From contig NZ_CP014571.1 in assembly GCF_017357425.1 (NCBI RefSeq), positions 4,340,001 to 4,404,000 of the forward strand: a stretch of 64,000 nt of DNA. Direction: 5' to 3'. Positions 26,938-36,209 of the stretch are shown one piece after another. The position numbers and the translations under genes are program-made. This DNA comes from Arthrobacter sp. D5-1. Lineage in GTDB: Bacteria; Actinomycetota; Actinomycetes; Actinomycetales; Micrococcaceae. The notes beneath the pieces are model-generated. The model was given only the letters and a program-made list of their open reading frames with translations, did no database searches and had not been told where the DNA came from. How positions within the stretch are numbered: position 1 is the stretch's first letter; the number at the start of each line of letters is the position of its first letter.

Positions 26938-27972
26938 ATGAGCCTCAACGAGCTACGAACGCTTGGACGCACTGGCGCCCTGATCAGCCCGCTCACGCTG
27001 GGCACCCTCAACTTCGGCACCGGCGCCGCACCCACGGGTCCCGCCGAGAGCATCCGCATTATCAAAGCGGCGCTGGACGCCGGCATCACCAGCGTCGACA
27101 CCGCGGACATCTATTCCCAGGGCGAGGCCGAAACAGTGGTTGGCCAGGCCATTCACAGTCGGCGCGACGACGTTTTCCTCGCCACCAAGTTCCACGGTCA
27201 GATGGGTTCCAACCCTGCGCATGCAGGCAACTCGCGCCGTTGGATCGTCCGGGCTGTTGAGGACAGCTTGCGGCGGCTGAACACCGACAGGATCGACCTC
27301 TACCAAGCGCACCGTCCGGACTACAACACCGATCTCCTGGAAACCATCACTGCGCTGAACGACCTCATCCGGCAGGGAAAGATCCTGTACTACGGCACGT
27401 CCGTATTCAGCCCCGCCCAACTTGTTGAGGCCCAGTGGATCGCCAACACCAACCACCTCACGCCGCCCGTAGTTGACCAGGTGCCCTATTCGCTTCTGGT
27501 GCGTGCCAACGAACGTGACGTTTTCCCCATCACCCAGCAGTACGGCGTCGGGGTTCTGAGTTATGGACCGCTCGACGGCGGCTGGCTGGCTGGCGGCTAC
27601 CGCGTGGGTGCGGGCCAGCCTGAAAGTTCGCGGTTCTCCGCTCTTCCCGGCCGGTTCGACGTGAATGCGCCGTTCAACCAGGGCAAGCTGCACGCGGCCG
27701 ACGCCCTCGCGCAGCTCGCGTCCCGGCATGGGCTGACCCTGATCCAGCTCGCTGTGGCTTTCGCCCTGAATCACCCGGCCGTCACCAGCGTCGTCATTGG
27801 GCCGCGCACCGAAGAACATCTGACGGACTATTTGAAGGCCGCAGACGTGGTCCTGAGCGAGGCCGTTCTGGATGAAATCGACGACATCGTCGCACCGGCC
27901 GTGAACTTCCTTGAACGCGACGCCGGCACAGTTGCCCCGCACCTTGAGTACCCGGAACTACGACGCCGGTAG
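26938..27972 (+). CDS. Aldo/keto reductase
   Basis: 344 residues. TIM-barrel NAD(P)H oxidoreductase. The catalytic tetrad is visible: Asp in SVDTADIYSQGEAE, Tyr in the same motif, Lys in FLATKFHG and His in YQAHRPD. The cofactor region is near the C-terminus (VTSVVIGPRTEEHL). An AGGAAG site precedes the ATG. It resembles the AKR11/12 general-stress and aryl-alcohol dehydrogenase-like proteins. Substrate unknown. Followed by a strong terminator. Confidence 0.9.
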   Translation: MSLNELRTLGRTGALISPLTLGTLNFGTGAAPTGPAESIRIIKAALDAGITSVDTADIYSQGEAETVVGQAIHSRRDDVFLATKFHGQMGSNPAHAGNSRRWIVRAVEDSLRRLNTDRIDLYQAHRPDYNTDLLETITALNDLIRQGKILYYGTSVFSPAQLVEAQWIANTNHLTPPVVDQVPYSLLVRANERDVFPITQQYGVGVLSYGPLDGGWLAGGYRVGAGQPESSRFSALPGRFDVNAPFNQGKLHAADALAQLASRHGLTLIQLAVAFALNHPAVTSVVIGPRTEEHLTDYLKAADVVLSEAVLDEIDDIVAPAVNFLERDAGTVAPHLEYPELRRR

Positions 27973-27982
27973 CCTCTTTCAG

Positions 27983-28041
27983 TTGTGAGGCCCGCTCTGC
28001 ATGCTTTGGGCTTCCTTTTGTGCGCAGAGCGGGCCTCGCAA
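27983..28041. terminator. Large hairpin after the aldo/keto reductase gene
   Basis: 18-bp arms TTGTGAGGCCCGCTCTGC and GCAGAGCGGGCCTCGCAA match at 17 positions around a 23-nt loop that contains CTTCCTTTTG. It starts 11 bp past the stop codon. A related hairpin lies at 59100-59157. Confidence 0.7.
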
Positions 28042-28135
28042 CAGACTCTTGACGGGGTTCGGCCGCGGCGTGATCCTTGTCCTAAGTGCTGCGGCACTCC
28101 GCAGCGTCTAGCTTCCAGTAGAACGCCGCCGTCCC

Positions 28136-29239
28136 ATGTCCAAGCACCATCTCAAGCAAAGTGCAGCGAAAGCCGCCACTCCAGGGCAGCCGACCGAAGG
28201 TCCGCTGACCCACGAAGAACTGCAACTCTCCGGCCGGAACCATTCCATGCCGTTGGAGGCCCTGCACGACGACATCACGCCGGCCGGGTTGCACTACCTG
28301 CTGATCCATTTCGACATCCCGCACGTTCCCGCTGACTCGTGGCGGTTAAGGCTGGGCGGGGCTGTGGATCACAACCTCGAACTGAGCCTTGAGGACATCA
28401 AGGCCAGGCCCGCCGTCACCATGCCAGTGACCATGGAATGTGCAGGGAACGGCCGGTCCCTCTTGGAACCGCGGCCGTTGAGTCAGCCGTGGGTCCTCGG
28501 CGCTGTGGGCACCGCGGAGTGGACAGGAACTCCCTTGGCACCCCTGCTGGAGGAGGCAGGTTTGGCGAGTGACGCCGTCGAGCTGGTCTTTACCGGCGCC
28601 GACGTCGGTGTCCAGGGCGGCGTCGAAGAGCCGTACGCACGCAGTCTTTCGATCGCAGAGGCAATGCATCCCGAGGTCATGCTTGTCTACGCCATGAACG
28701 GAAGTCCCCTGCCAATCCAGCACGGTTTCCCGCTCAGGCTGCTGGTGCCCGGATGGTATGGCATGGCGAGTGTGAAGTGGTTGACGTCGATCGAGGCTGT
28801 GACGTCGCGGTTCATGGGTTTCCAGCAGGCGGTCGCTTACCACTACTTGCAAGGGCCCGATGGGCCTGGGCTGCCCGTCACACACATCCGGGTTCGATCG
28901 CTGATGGTGCCTCCCGGGATTCCTGATTTCTTCACCCGGCGCCGCATTGTCGACTCCGGTCCGGTCATGCTGCACGGCCGCGCCTGGTCAGGCCACGGCG
29001 AGGTGGAACGGGTGGAGGTAGGGATCGACGGCGAGTGGATGCCCGCTCATGTGGACCCGCCCGTGGGTGATTTCGCGTGGAGGTCGTGGTCCATGGTGTG
29101 GGTCGCGAGTCCGGGCGAGCACGTGCTGCGCTGCCGGGCTATGGATACGTCCGGCGCGCTGCAGCCCACCGACCAAGTGTGGAATTACCAGGGCATCGGG
29201 AACAACATGGCACAACGGGTTGAGGTGACGGTTCGGTAG
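28136..29239 (+). CDS. Sulfite oxidase-family molybdopterin enzyme
   Basis: 367 residues. The molybdenum-cofactor domain carries the ligand Cys102 in MECAGNGR. The fold continues with WTGTPLAPLLEEAGL and PGWYGMASVKWLTSIE. A C-terminal Ig-like dimerisation domain spans about 255-367 (SGHGEVERVEVGIDGEWMPA). Known family reaction: oxidation of sulfite to sulfate. No heme domain and no twin-arginine signal is present, so it appears to be cytoplasmic. The ATG has no clear ribosome binding site. The electron acceptor is unknown. Confidence 0.88.
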   Translation: MSKHHLKQSAAKAATPGQPTEGPLTHEELQLSGRNHSMPLEALHDDITPAGLHYLLIHFDIPHVPADSWRLRLGGAVDHNLELSLEDIKARPAVTMPVTMECAGNGRSLLEPRPLSQPWVLGAVGTAEWTGTPLAPLLEEAGLASDAVELVFTGADVGVQGGVEEPYARSLSIAEAMHPEVMLVYAMNGSPLPIQHGFPLRLLVPGWYGMASVKWLTSIEAVTSRFMGFQQAVAYHYLQGPDGPGLPVTHIRVRSLMVPPGIPDFFTRRRIVDSGPVMLHGRAWSGHGEVERVEVGIDGEWMPAHVDPPVGDFAWRSWSMVWVASPGEHVLRCRAMDTSGALQPTDQVWNYQGIGNNMAQRVEVTVR

Positions 29240-29390
29240 TTTGTTCCTCCTGGGCCCGCTGGGAGCGCTCCGGGCTCCGGCGCGCCGAGAACGCTGGAAC
29301 GCTGCGTAATCGCCGGAACTTTCCCTACGATCTCGCCGCTTTCGTGTGTTCTCGCGGGGCAGGCGGACCCCGGTTAGACTCGTTCCAATC

Positions 29391-29768
29391 ATGAGTATCC
29401 CGTCTTCCTCCCCAGCGAACGTCCGCGTCGACGCCTGGTTGTGGGCGATCCGCGCCTACAAAACCCGCTCCGCCGCCACGGCCGCCTGCCGTGCCGGACA
29501 TATCCGCATCAATGGGAACCCTGTCAAAGCGTCGCAAAGCGTGATCATTGGCGACACCATCCGGGTCCGGGAATCAGGCTGGGAACGGATCCTCGAAGTC
29601 CGGCGCCTCATCGCCAAGCGCGTCGGAGCCGAAGCCGCCTCACACTGCTTCACCGACCACACTCCCCCGCGCCCAGTCGCTCCCAAACTCGGCCTTCCCC
29701 AGCGCGACCGCGGCGCCGGCCGTCCCACCAAGAAGGACCGCAGGGATATGGAGAAGCTTCGGGGGTAG
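29391..29768 (+). CDS. S4-domain RNA-binding protein, Hsp15 type
   Basis: 125 residues. The S4 fold is at about 10-60 (VRVDAWLWAIRAYKTRSAATAACRAGHIRINGNPVKAS), followed by a basic, Pro-rich tail (RPTKKDRRDMEKLRG), as in HslR/Hsp15 proteins. In E. coli, Hsp15 binds stalled 50S-peptidyl-tRNA complexes. TAGACT lies 10 nt before the ATG, so the leader would be very short. The 45-bp longer frame is not supported. Confidence 0.9.
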   Translation: MSIPSSSPANVRVDAWLWAIRAYKTRSAATAACRAGHIRINGNPVKASQSVIIGDTIRVRESGWERILEVRRLIAKRVGAEAASHCFTDHTPPRPVAPKLGLPQRDRGAGRPTKKDRRDMEKLRG

Positions 29769-29889
29769 GTGACTCTCGCAGGCCGCAGCTGGCACTTATC
29801 CACAGGTCGCTCTTTCTGACATGAAACTTTCCCAGCCCGCTGCTTAGACTGACCGGCACACCGCCAAAACAGCTGCTGGGGAGCCTGTC

Positions 29890-30567
29890 ATGCCACGCCT
29901 TTCGTCTGCCACTTTTCCGTTAGTCCTGGCCCGGACGGGAGCGATAGCAGTTGGACTGGCCCTGCTCCTCACGGGTTGCCAGGGCGGCACCACACCCAGC
30001 GCGCCACCCTCCGAACCGAGTTCGACGACGGCGTCGCCCACCACCAGCGCTTCGGTTCCGGCAGCTTCGGCTACTCCGGAAAGTCCGCCGACATCCGCCG
30101 TGTACAAACCCGCGGACGCCAAGGGGAAGGCCGAGAATGTGCCTGTTCCCGTGATGCCGGAGCTGGCGAGGGAGAACTCGAAGGCTGGGTTGGAGGCGTT
30201 TATTGGGTACTGGTACGCGACCTTGAGCTATGCCTACGAAACTGGGACAACTGAAAAGTTGGTGCCTCTTAGTAGTCCCACCTGCGCGCTATGCACTTCC
30301 CTCCGTCAAGGCATCGAGGCCGGCTGGAAAGACGGGAAGTGGATCGCCGGAGCCACCATCAGATCGGCGACGGTTGAAGCTACTTTTGATCCATCCGCGT
30401 CTACGCAGATCGCCGCCATTCAGGTTATCCAGGAACCAATCGAAATAAGGGATAAAGACGGGTCTCTGTATCAAGACCCGACCGGTGCAACGAACTCCGC
30501 GAGCCGTGCGGCGATGACGTTTGATGACCAGCGCTGGCTGCTCGTCGACCTTGGTCTGATTCGTTAG
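29890..30567 (+). CDS. Secreted lipoprotein, DUF6318-like
   Basis: 225 residues. A lipoprotein signal with lipobox LTGC (Cys about 30) is followed by a Ser/Thr/Pro-rich linker of about 45 residues. A globular domain (about 85-225) follows, with AFIGYWYATLSYAYETG and a SSPTCALCTS cysteine pair, ending in QRWLLVDLGLIR. I match this to the actinobacterial DUF6318 group. No function is known. It sits 3 bp before the next gene, so the two are probably co-transcribed. Confidence 0.8.
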   Translation: MPRLSSATFPLVLARTGAIAVGLALLLTGCQGGTTPSAPPSEPSSTTASPTTSASVPAASATPESPPTSAVYKPADAKGKAENVPVPVMPELARENSKAGLEAFIGYWYATLSYAYETGTTEKLVPLSSPTCALCTSLRQGIEAGWKDGKWIAGATIRSATVEATFDPSASTQIAAIQVIQEPIEIRDKDGSLYQDPTGATNSASRAAMTFDDQRWLLVDLGLIR

Positions 30568-31521
<954 letters not shown>

Positions 31522-31559
31522 TAAAGTGAGTGCGCCAAGCGCGTGAGCGCAGGTGGAGG

Positions 31560-32021
31560 TTAGGAGAACCAGGTCCCCGGAGGGCCCATGAACAAGAGGA
31601 AGCTGAACACTGCGCCCACGGCCACCAACGTAACGACAACGGCGAGGATCGGGTTCCGCAGAACCCAAGCCTGGGCTTTCTCGAATCCACCTCGCGGCGA
31701 TTCTCCCCCGGCCGCCAAACGCCAACCGCCGGCAAGGAGGCCCCGGCGGTCCAGCGACTTCTCCATCGGGATGGTGGCGTAGGGGATTACTGCTGAACCG
31801 ATGGCGAGAAGACCTGTACGCGTTGACCACTTCTGGTTGATCCAGGTGAAGGCGGCCGTCGCTGCGTAGCAAAGGAAGACGAAGCCGTGAATGCCGCCCG
31901 CGATGCTCACGCCAACGTCGGTTGTGCGTGTGACGTACTTAAGGAACAACCCGATCAGCAGCAGCGTCCAAGTCACGGCCTCGGCAAAAGCAACGGTGCG
32001 GAACAAAGTGCGGGGCTGCAT
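31560..32021 (-). CDS. DUF3817 family membrane protein
   Basis: 153 residues, three or four membrane segments: FAEAVTWTLLLIGLFLKYV, the conserved GGIHGFVFLCYAATAAF, LLAIGSAVIPYATIPMEKSL, and a C-terminal segment (NPILAVVVTLVAVGAVFSFLLF). This is the DUF3817 pattern of actinobacterial integral membrane proteins of unknown role. The start MQPRTLFRTV is preferred; the open frame 66 codons upstream has no hydrophobic or conserved features. Convergent with the PKD gene, 38 bp apart. Confidence 0.85.
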   Translation of the reverse strand: MQPRTLFRTVAFAEAVTWTLLLIGLFLKYVTRTTDVGVSIAGGIHGFVFLCYAATAAFTWINQKWSTRTGLLAIGSAVIPYATIPMEKSLDRRGLLAGGWRLAAGGESPRGGFEKAQAWVLRNPILAVVVTLVAVGAVFSFLLFMGPPGTWFS

Positions 32022-32103
32022 GGAAGTCCTCAGGTAGGAAACGGGAGACACGTCGTATTTTACCGGCTGTAGAACTTCCCGTGCGTCACCTCCCAGCAAC
32101 AAT

Positions 32104-32712
32104 TCACTTTGCCGAGGGCAGTGCCTGCCGGTTCCGGATGCGGGAATCGCCAAACTCGATGGCAACGGGCGCGATTTCCACCTCGGGTTCGTGCCGCGTG
32201 CGGGCTTTCCCGACAGCAATATGCGGAACCCATCGGGGTGACCTGTAACCGAGGGCAGGAGAGCTCAGGATGAAGTCGTCAATATTGTCGAGCCCCAGGT
32301 CATCCAACAGAAGGTGCAACCCCTGCAGCAGGAGCGCCTGGTAGTCGTGAACTTCTTGAGGAACATCCACTTCCAAGCCCATAACCCGTCCGCGCCCCAA
32401 GGGAATCAGCCGGTCCGATTTGCCTAGGAATCCGGCCAAAACAGGCAGCTCCGTCAACCAACTGGCGACTTCATGGAGCACATGCTCAGGCCTCGCCATT
32501 CCCTTGGTCCACGCCGTGATGTCCTGGGCCAAGTCGTCGAGGATCCCGACGTGAAGCAGTGTCAGGTGCAACCCCGAAGGTTTACGGAGGGCATCAACGA
32601 ACCGGGCCAGGCCGTCATAGTCGGAGGCTCCGTCGCCAACACGCAGAACGGGCACCTCAACTGTGACGCGAGGCCCATGCGGTGTGCTTCCAACTGGCTT
32701 ACTGGCCGTCAT
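32104..32712 (-). CDS. 2'-5' RNA ligase-like (2H phosphoesterase) protein
   Basis: 202 residues. The first catalytic motif HLTL (in SGLHLTLLHVG) is intact. The second appears as HIAV (in WVPHIAVGKA), where the usual Thr/Ser is Ala. 2H enzymes act on 2',3'-cyclic or 2'-5' phosphodiesters in RNA. The start at 32712 is chosen because a CATAAT -10 lies 7 nt upstream (leaderless). The ATG three codons earlier overlaps that -10. It stands between genes of unrelated function. Confidence 0.72.
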   Translation of the reverse strand: MTASKPVGSTPHGPRVTVEVPVLRVGDGASDYDGLARFVDALRKPSGLHLTLLHVGILDDLAQDITAWTKGMARPEHVLHEVASWLTELPVLAGFLGKSDRLIPLGRGRVMGLEVDVPQEVHDYQALLLQGLHLLLDDLGLDNIDDFILSSPALGYRSPRWVPHIAVGKARTRHEPEVEIAPVAIEFGDSRIRNRQALPSAK

Positions 32713-32790
32713 GGTTGCCATTATGCGCCGAACGCACAGCGGGCGGGAGGCCGACGGCGGAACTCGCCTGCCGCCGTCGTGCTGGCGTAT

Positions 32791-33297
32791 TTACTTCTTG
32801 GAGCGGGCCTGGACCAGGTTGGCGAACGGAAGCCTGCCGTGAGCTGCAACGAAGGCCGCTTGATAGCCGGCTTCGGCCGCATTCAGTTCGGACGGAGGAA
32901 ACTCTTTCCAGGCAACAATGAGGTCCAAAGCATCCCGTAGTTGCCAGATGAGCCGTGCATCCCAGACAACGGTGGGCCGTCCGCGGCCGTAGTCCAGGAA
33001 TTCCTGGATCTGCTTGCGAAGCCCTCGGTTACCCTGGCTGCCGGCGCTTGCTTTGCCTACGTACAGCACGGAAGCATCCGCAATCCACTCGGCCTCCAAG
33101 GCTTCCCGCTTGAGCGAAGGGTCCTTCTTCTTGAACGTGCCGGCAGTGCTCTTGCTGAGGAATACGGGGTCGAAATCAGCGGGGCACAGGATGGCGAAGA
33201 CGCCGGGGCCTTGTGGAATCCGCATGGGATCGAGTTCGTCGAGCGGCCGGAATCCGGTGAAACCGTCCTGCGTGAGGGACTTTTTGGTGAAGAGCAT
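32791..33297 (-). CDS. GIY-YIG-like nuclease-fold protein
   Basis: 168 residues. IPQGPGVFAIL and SVLYVGKASAGSQGNRGLRKQIQEFL resemble the two GIY-YIG blocks (GIY and YIG, then Arg-rich helix). A later Glu (SELNAAEAGY) and RLPFANL fit the metal Glu and Asn positions. The first block is divergent (GVF for GIY). Possibly a DNA-binding or nuclease relative. A TTG start at 33312 is an alternative, and neither start has a clear ribosome binding site. Family assignment is by pattern only. Confidence 0.55.
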   Translation of the reverse strand: MLFTKKSLTQDGFTGFRPLDELDPMRIPQGPGVFAILCPADFDPVFLSKSTAGTFKKKDPSLKREALEAEWIADASVLYVGKASAGSQGNRGLRKQIQEFLDYGRGRPTVVWDARLIWQLRDALDLIVAWKEFPPSELNAAEAGYQAAFVAAHGRLPFANLVQARSKK

Positions 33298-33503
33298 GGT
33301 CCAGTGTGTCAAGGGGAAGTCACAAAATCCCCGTGCCGCGGGGTAGGCACATGAATTCTGACTTGTAGCTTAAAGTGTTCTCGGCTGCCCAACAGCCACC
33401 TCATCACTCCATTCGCGTCATAGGGGGACTATTTGCGCGCCCACATCAAGCTGCCCCACAGCTTTTGTCCACTCAATTTCTCTGTCCCGGGAGGTTCGCT
33501 CAC

Positions 33504-34613
33504 GTGCGGAAGCTAGCAATCGCTGCGGCCACATCCGTAGTGCTGGCCGCAACCACTTGGGCAGTCGCCACGGCTGCCAACGCTGACTCTGGAACAGTCG
33601 TCAGGGTCATCGACGGCGACACCGTGGTTGTATCGATCAACAACAACGACCAGACGATCCGCCTGTTGAACATCAACACTCCTGAAACCAAAGACCCAAA
33701 CAAACCCACCGAATGTCTTGGCCCGGAGGCCGCGGACCATCTGAAGGACGTGCTTCCCGTGGGGAGCAAGGTTCGTTTGGAGTTCGACATTGAACGCCAC
33801 GACAAATACGGCAGAACACTGGCTGGAGTCTTCAACGCCAGCAATCAATTGGTGAACGCAGAAATCGCACGACGAGGCCTCGGGGTTCCCATGGTGGTGG
33901 AGCCGAACCGCAAGTTCCTTCCGCCTGTTGAGGAAGCCTTCGAGGAAGCGCGTACGGCGAAGGCTGGCCTGTTCGCAGAAGACATCGAATGCACACTCCC
34001 CGCACAACTGACAGCTGCCACGGAAGCAATAACGGCAGCCCAAAGCGCGGCGCCAGCCACGACGTCGACGGGTGCGGGAGCATCGGCCACTGGGCTTGCG
34101 ACTGCCATCGCTTCTGCGAAGACAGCCAAAGACCTTCTGTCCGCTGCCAGGGACACCGAGCACTCGATTCTTTGGGCGGCGTACTCAGCCACCGAATCAG
34201 CAGCCAAGTTGTCTGCCTTAACAGCAGTGATATCCAAGGCCGAATCTGCCCACAGCCAGCTCAAGGACCAAGAGAAAGCATTGGCCGCAGCGGAGAAGAA
34301 GGCGGAGGAGGAACGAGTGGCTGCTGCTGCGCGTGCAGAGGCTGAAAAGAAGGCTGCCGAGGAAGCCGCGGCAGCTGCAAAGAAGGCTGCAGACGAGGCC
34401 GCAGCAGCAGAGCAGGCTCGAGCAGCCGCGGCGGCCGCCGAGGCTGAACGGATTCGGAACCTCCCTGTGCCGGCACCCTATGTGCCGCCGGCCCAGCAGT
34501 ACGTTCCGCCGGCCCCACAAAATGTGGCCCCACCGGCCCAGTCGAACCCCTACCCCGGGTATACGGGTCCCCGCTGCTATGCTCCCGGCGGCAAGTCCTG
34601 GCGTCCCTGCTGA
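33504..34613 (+). CDS. Secreted thermonuclease-family protein with Ala-rich coiled coil
   Basis: 369 residues from GTG with GGGAGG 9 nt upstream. A signal peptide (about 1-30, ends ATAANA) precedes an SNase domain (about 31-155). Its catalytic residues are recognisable in VVRVIDGDTVVV, IRLLNINTPET and EFDIERHDKYGRTLAGVF. An Ala/Lys/Glu-rich coiled coil (about 240-315) and a Pro-rich tail ending CYAPGGKSWRPC follow. Probably an extracellular or wall-associated nuclease for DNA or RNA scavenging. A strong terminator follows. Confidence 0.88.
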   Translation: MRKLAIAAATSVVLAATTWAVATAANADSGTVVRVIDGDTVVVSINNNDQTIRLLNINTPETKDPNKPTECLGPEAADHLKDVLPVGSKVRLEFDIERHDKYGRTLAGVFNASNQLVNAEIARRGLGVPMVVEPNRKFLPPVEEAFEEARTAKAGLFAEDIECTLPAQLTAATEAITAAQSAAPATTSTGAGASATGLATAIASAKTAKDLLSAARDTEHSILWAAYSATESAAKLSALTAVISKAESAHSQLKDQEKALAAAEKKAEEERVAAAARAEAEKKAAEEAAAAAKKAADEAAAAEQARAAAAAAEAERIRNLPVPAPYVPPAQQYVPPAPQNVAPPAQSNPYPGYTGPRCYAPGGKSWRPC

Positions 34614-34631
34614 CAAGCGGCTCGCGTGAAT

Positions 34632-34667
34632 GCCTGGTATCCCCGCGACGGGGATACCAGGCTTTCT
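34632..34667 (+). terminator. Rho-independent terminator after the thermonuclease gene
   Basis: A perfect stem, GCCTGGTATCCCCG and CGGGGATACCAGGC, with a 3-nt loop is followed by TTTCTT, 18 bp past the stop codon. It separates the thermonuclease gene from the hsd locus. Confidence 0.92.
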
Positions 34668-34712
34668 TGTCATTGGGCCGGGCACTCGTGGCAACGCACT
34701 AAACTCGCATGA

Positions 34713-36209
34713 GTGATCACAGGTGAAATCAAGTCCCAAGTAGACAAAGTCTGGAATACGTTCTGGAGCGGCGGTATCTCCAATCCTCTGGAAGTCATCG
34801 AACAGATCACCTACCTCCTGTTCCTCAAGCGCCTCGACGAGAACCACACACGGGCAGAGGCACAGGCCAACCTCTTGGGCGAGCCGATTGAGAACGCGGT
34901 GTTTCCCCAGGGCGTTGATCCTCAGGGCCGCCCCTACTCGGACCTCCGCTGGTCGAAGTTCAGGGACTTCGGCCAAACAGAGATGTTTACGGTCTTCCAG
35001 CAGAGCATCTTCCCGTTCCTCCGCACTGAACTGACCAAGCAGTCCAACGGTGAAGATTCCACCTACAGCCACCACATGAAGGATGCGCAGTTCAAGATCC
35101 CGAACGCGGGTGTCTTGAAGCAGGTGGTGGATGTCATCGACTCCATCAACATGGAGGGTCGCGACACCAAGGGCGATCTCTACGAGTACATGCTCTCGAA
35201 ACTGGCATCGGCGGGTACCAACGGACAGTTCCGAACCCCGCGGCACATCATCGACCTCATGGTCGCGATGACAGCACCCCAGCCACTCGAAGCGATCTGT
35301 GACCCAGCCGCTGGCACCTGCGGCTTCCTGGTTCAGGCCGGCGAATACCTCCGTAAGAACAACAGCAATCTCCTCACCAATGACGAGACGAGCAAGTTCT
35401 TCCATCACGAGCAGTTCCACGGCTTCGACTTCGACTCCACCATGCTTCGCATCGGTTCCATGAACATGCTCCTCCATGGGGTCGAGAACCCGGACGTCTC
35501 CTACCGCGATTCACTTGCCGACCTGCACTCCATCGAGGAAGAAAAGTACAACGTCATCCTCGCCAATCCGCCATTCGCCGGCAGCTTGGACTACGAGAAT
35601 GTGTCGAAGGAGCTGCTGAACGTCGTCAAGACGAAGAAGACCGAACTCCTCTTCCTGGCACTGTTCATCAAGCTTCTCAAGCCAGGTGGGCGAGCGGCCG
35701 TCATCGTTCCCGACGGCGTCCTCTTCGGCTCCACCGGCGCACACAAGTCCCTCCGCAAGACACTGGTCGAGGGTCACAAGCTCGACGCCGTCGTCAAACT
35801 CCCGTCCGGCGTCTTCAAGCCCTACGCCGGTGTCTCCACCGCTATGCTCTTTTTCACGAAGACCAACTCCGGCGGCACGGACAACGTCTGGTTCTACGAC
35901 GTAAAGTCCGACGGCTTCAGCCTCGACGATAAGCGCACGCCACTCGCGTCTTCCGACCTCGAGGACGTCCTCTTGCGTTGGAATCAGCGCACGACGGCGG
36001 AACTTGAGCGGGCGCGCACGGAACAGTCTTTCTGTGTTCCGCTTTCAGAGATCGTGGCGAACGACTACGACCTCTCGCTCAACCGGTACAAGGAGATCGA
36101 GTACGAAGAGGTCGTACACGCGGCACCTGAGGAAATCCTGGCAGCGCTTGACGGCCTCGAGGCTGAGATCAGCGCGGGCATGAACGAGCTGCGGGAGCTG
36201 CTGAAGTGA
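34713..36209 (+). CDS. hsdM: Type I restriction-modification system methyltransferase subunit
   Basis: 498 residues from GTG. An N-terminal helical HsdM domain (about 1-150: KVWNTFWSGGISNPLEVIEQITYLLFLKRLDE) is followed by an N6-adenine methyltransferase. SAM motif I is DPAAGTCGFL (about 196-205) and catalytic motif IV is NPPF (about 285-288). It methylates adenine in the target set by HsdS and forms M2S, and M2SR2 with HsdR. A TAAACT -10 lies 7 nt before the GTG, so the message is probably leaderless. It overlaps hsdS by 4 bp (ATGA). Confidence 0.96.
   Translation: MITGEIKSQVDKVWNTFWSGGISNPLEVIEQITYLLFLKRLDENHTRAEAQANLLGEPIENAVFPQGVDPQGRPYSDLRWSKFRDFGQTEMFTVFQQSIFPFLRTELTKQSNGEDSTYSHHMKDAQFKIPNAGVLKQVVDVIDSINMEGRDTKGDLYEYMLSKLASAGTNGQFRTPRHIIDLMVAMTAPQPLEAICDPAAGTCGFLVQAGEYLRKNNSNLLTNDETSKFFHHEQFHGFDFDSTMLRIGSMNMLLHGVENPDVSYRDSLADLHSIEEEKYNVILANPPFAGSLDYENVSKELLNVVKTKKTELLFLALFIKLLKPGGRAAVIVPDGVLFGSTGAHKSLRKTLVEGHKLDAVVKLPSGVFKPYAGVSTAMLFFTKTNSGGTDNVWFYDVKSDGFSLDDKRTPLASSDLEDVLLRWNQRTTAELERARTEQSFCVPLSEIVANDYDLSLNRYKEIEYEEVVHAAPEEILAALDGLEAEISAGMNELRELLK

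Noticed and set aside
33504..34613. Thermonuclease as part of the restriction locus
   Set aside because: It has a signal peptide, a separate ribosome binding site and a strong terminator between it and hsdM.
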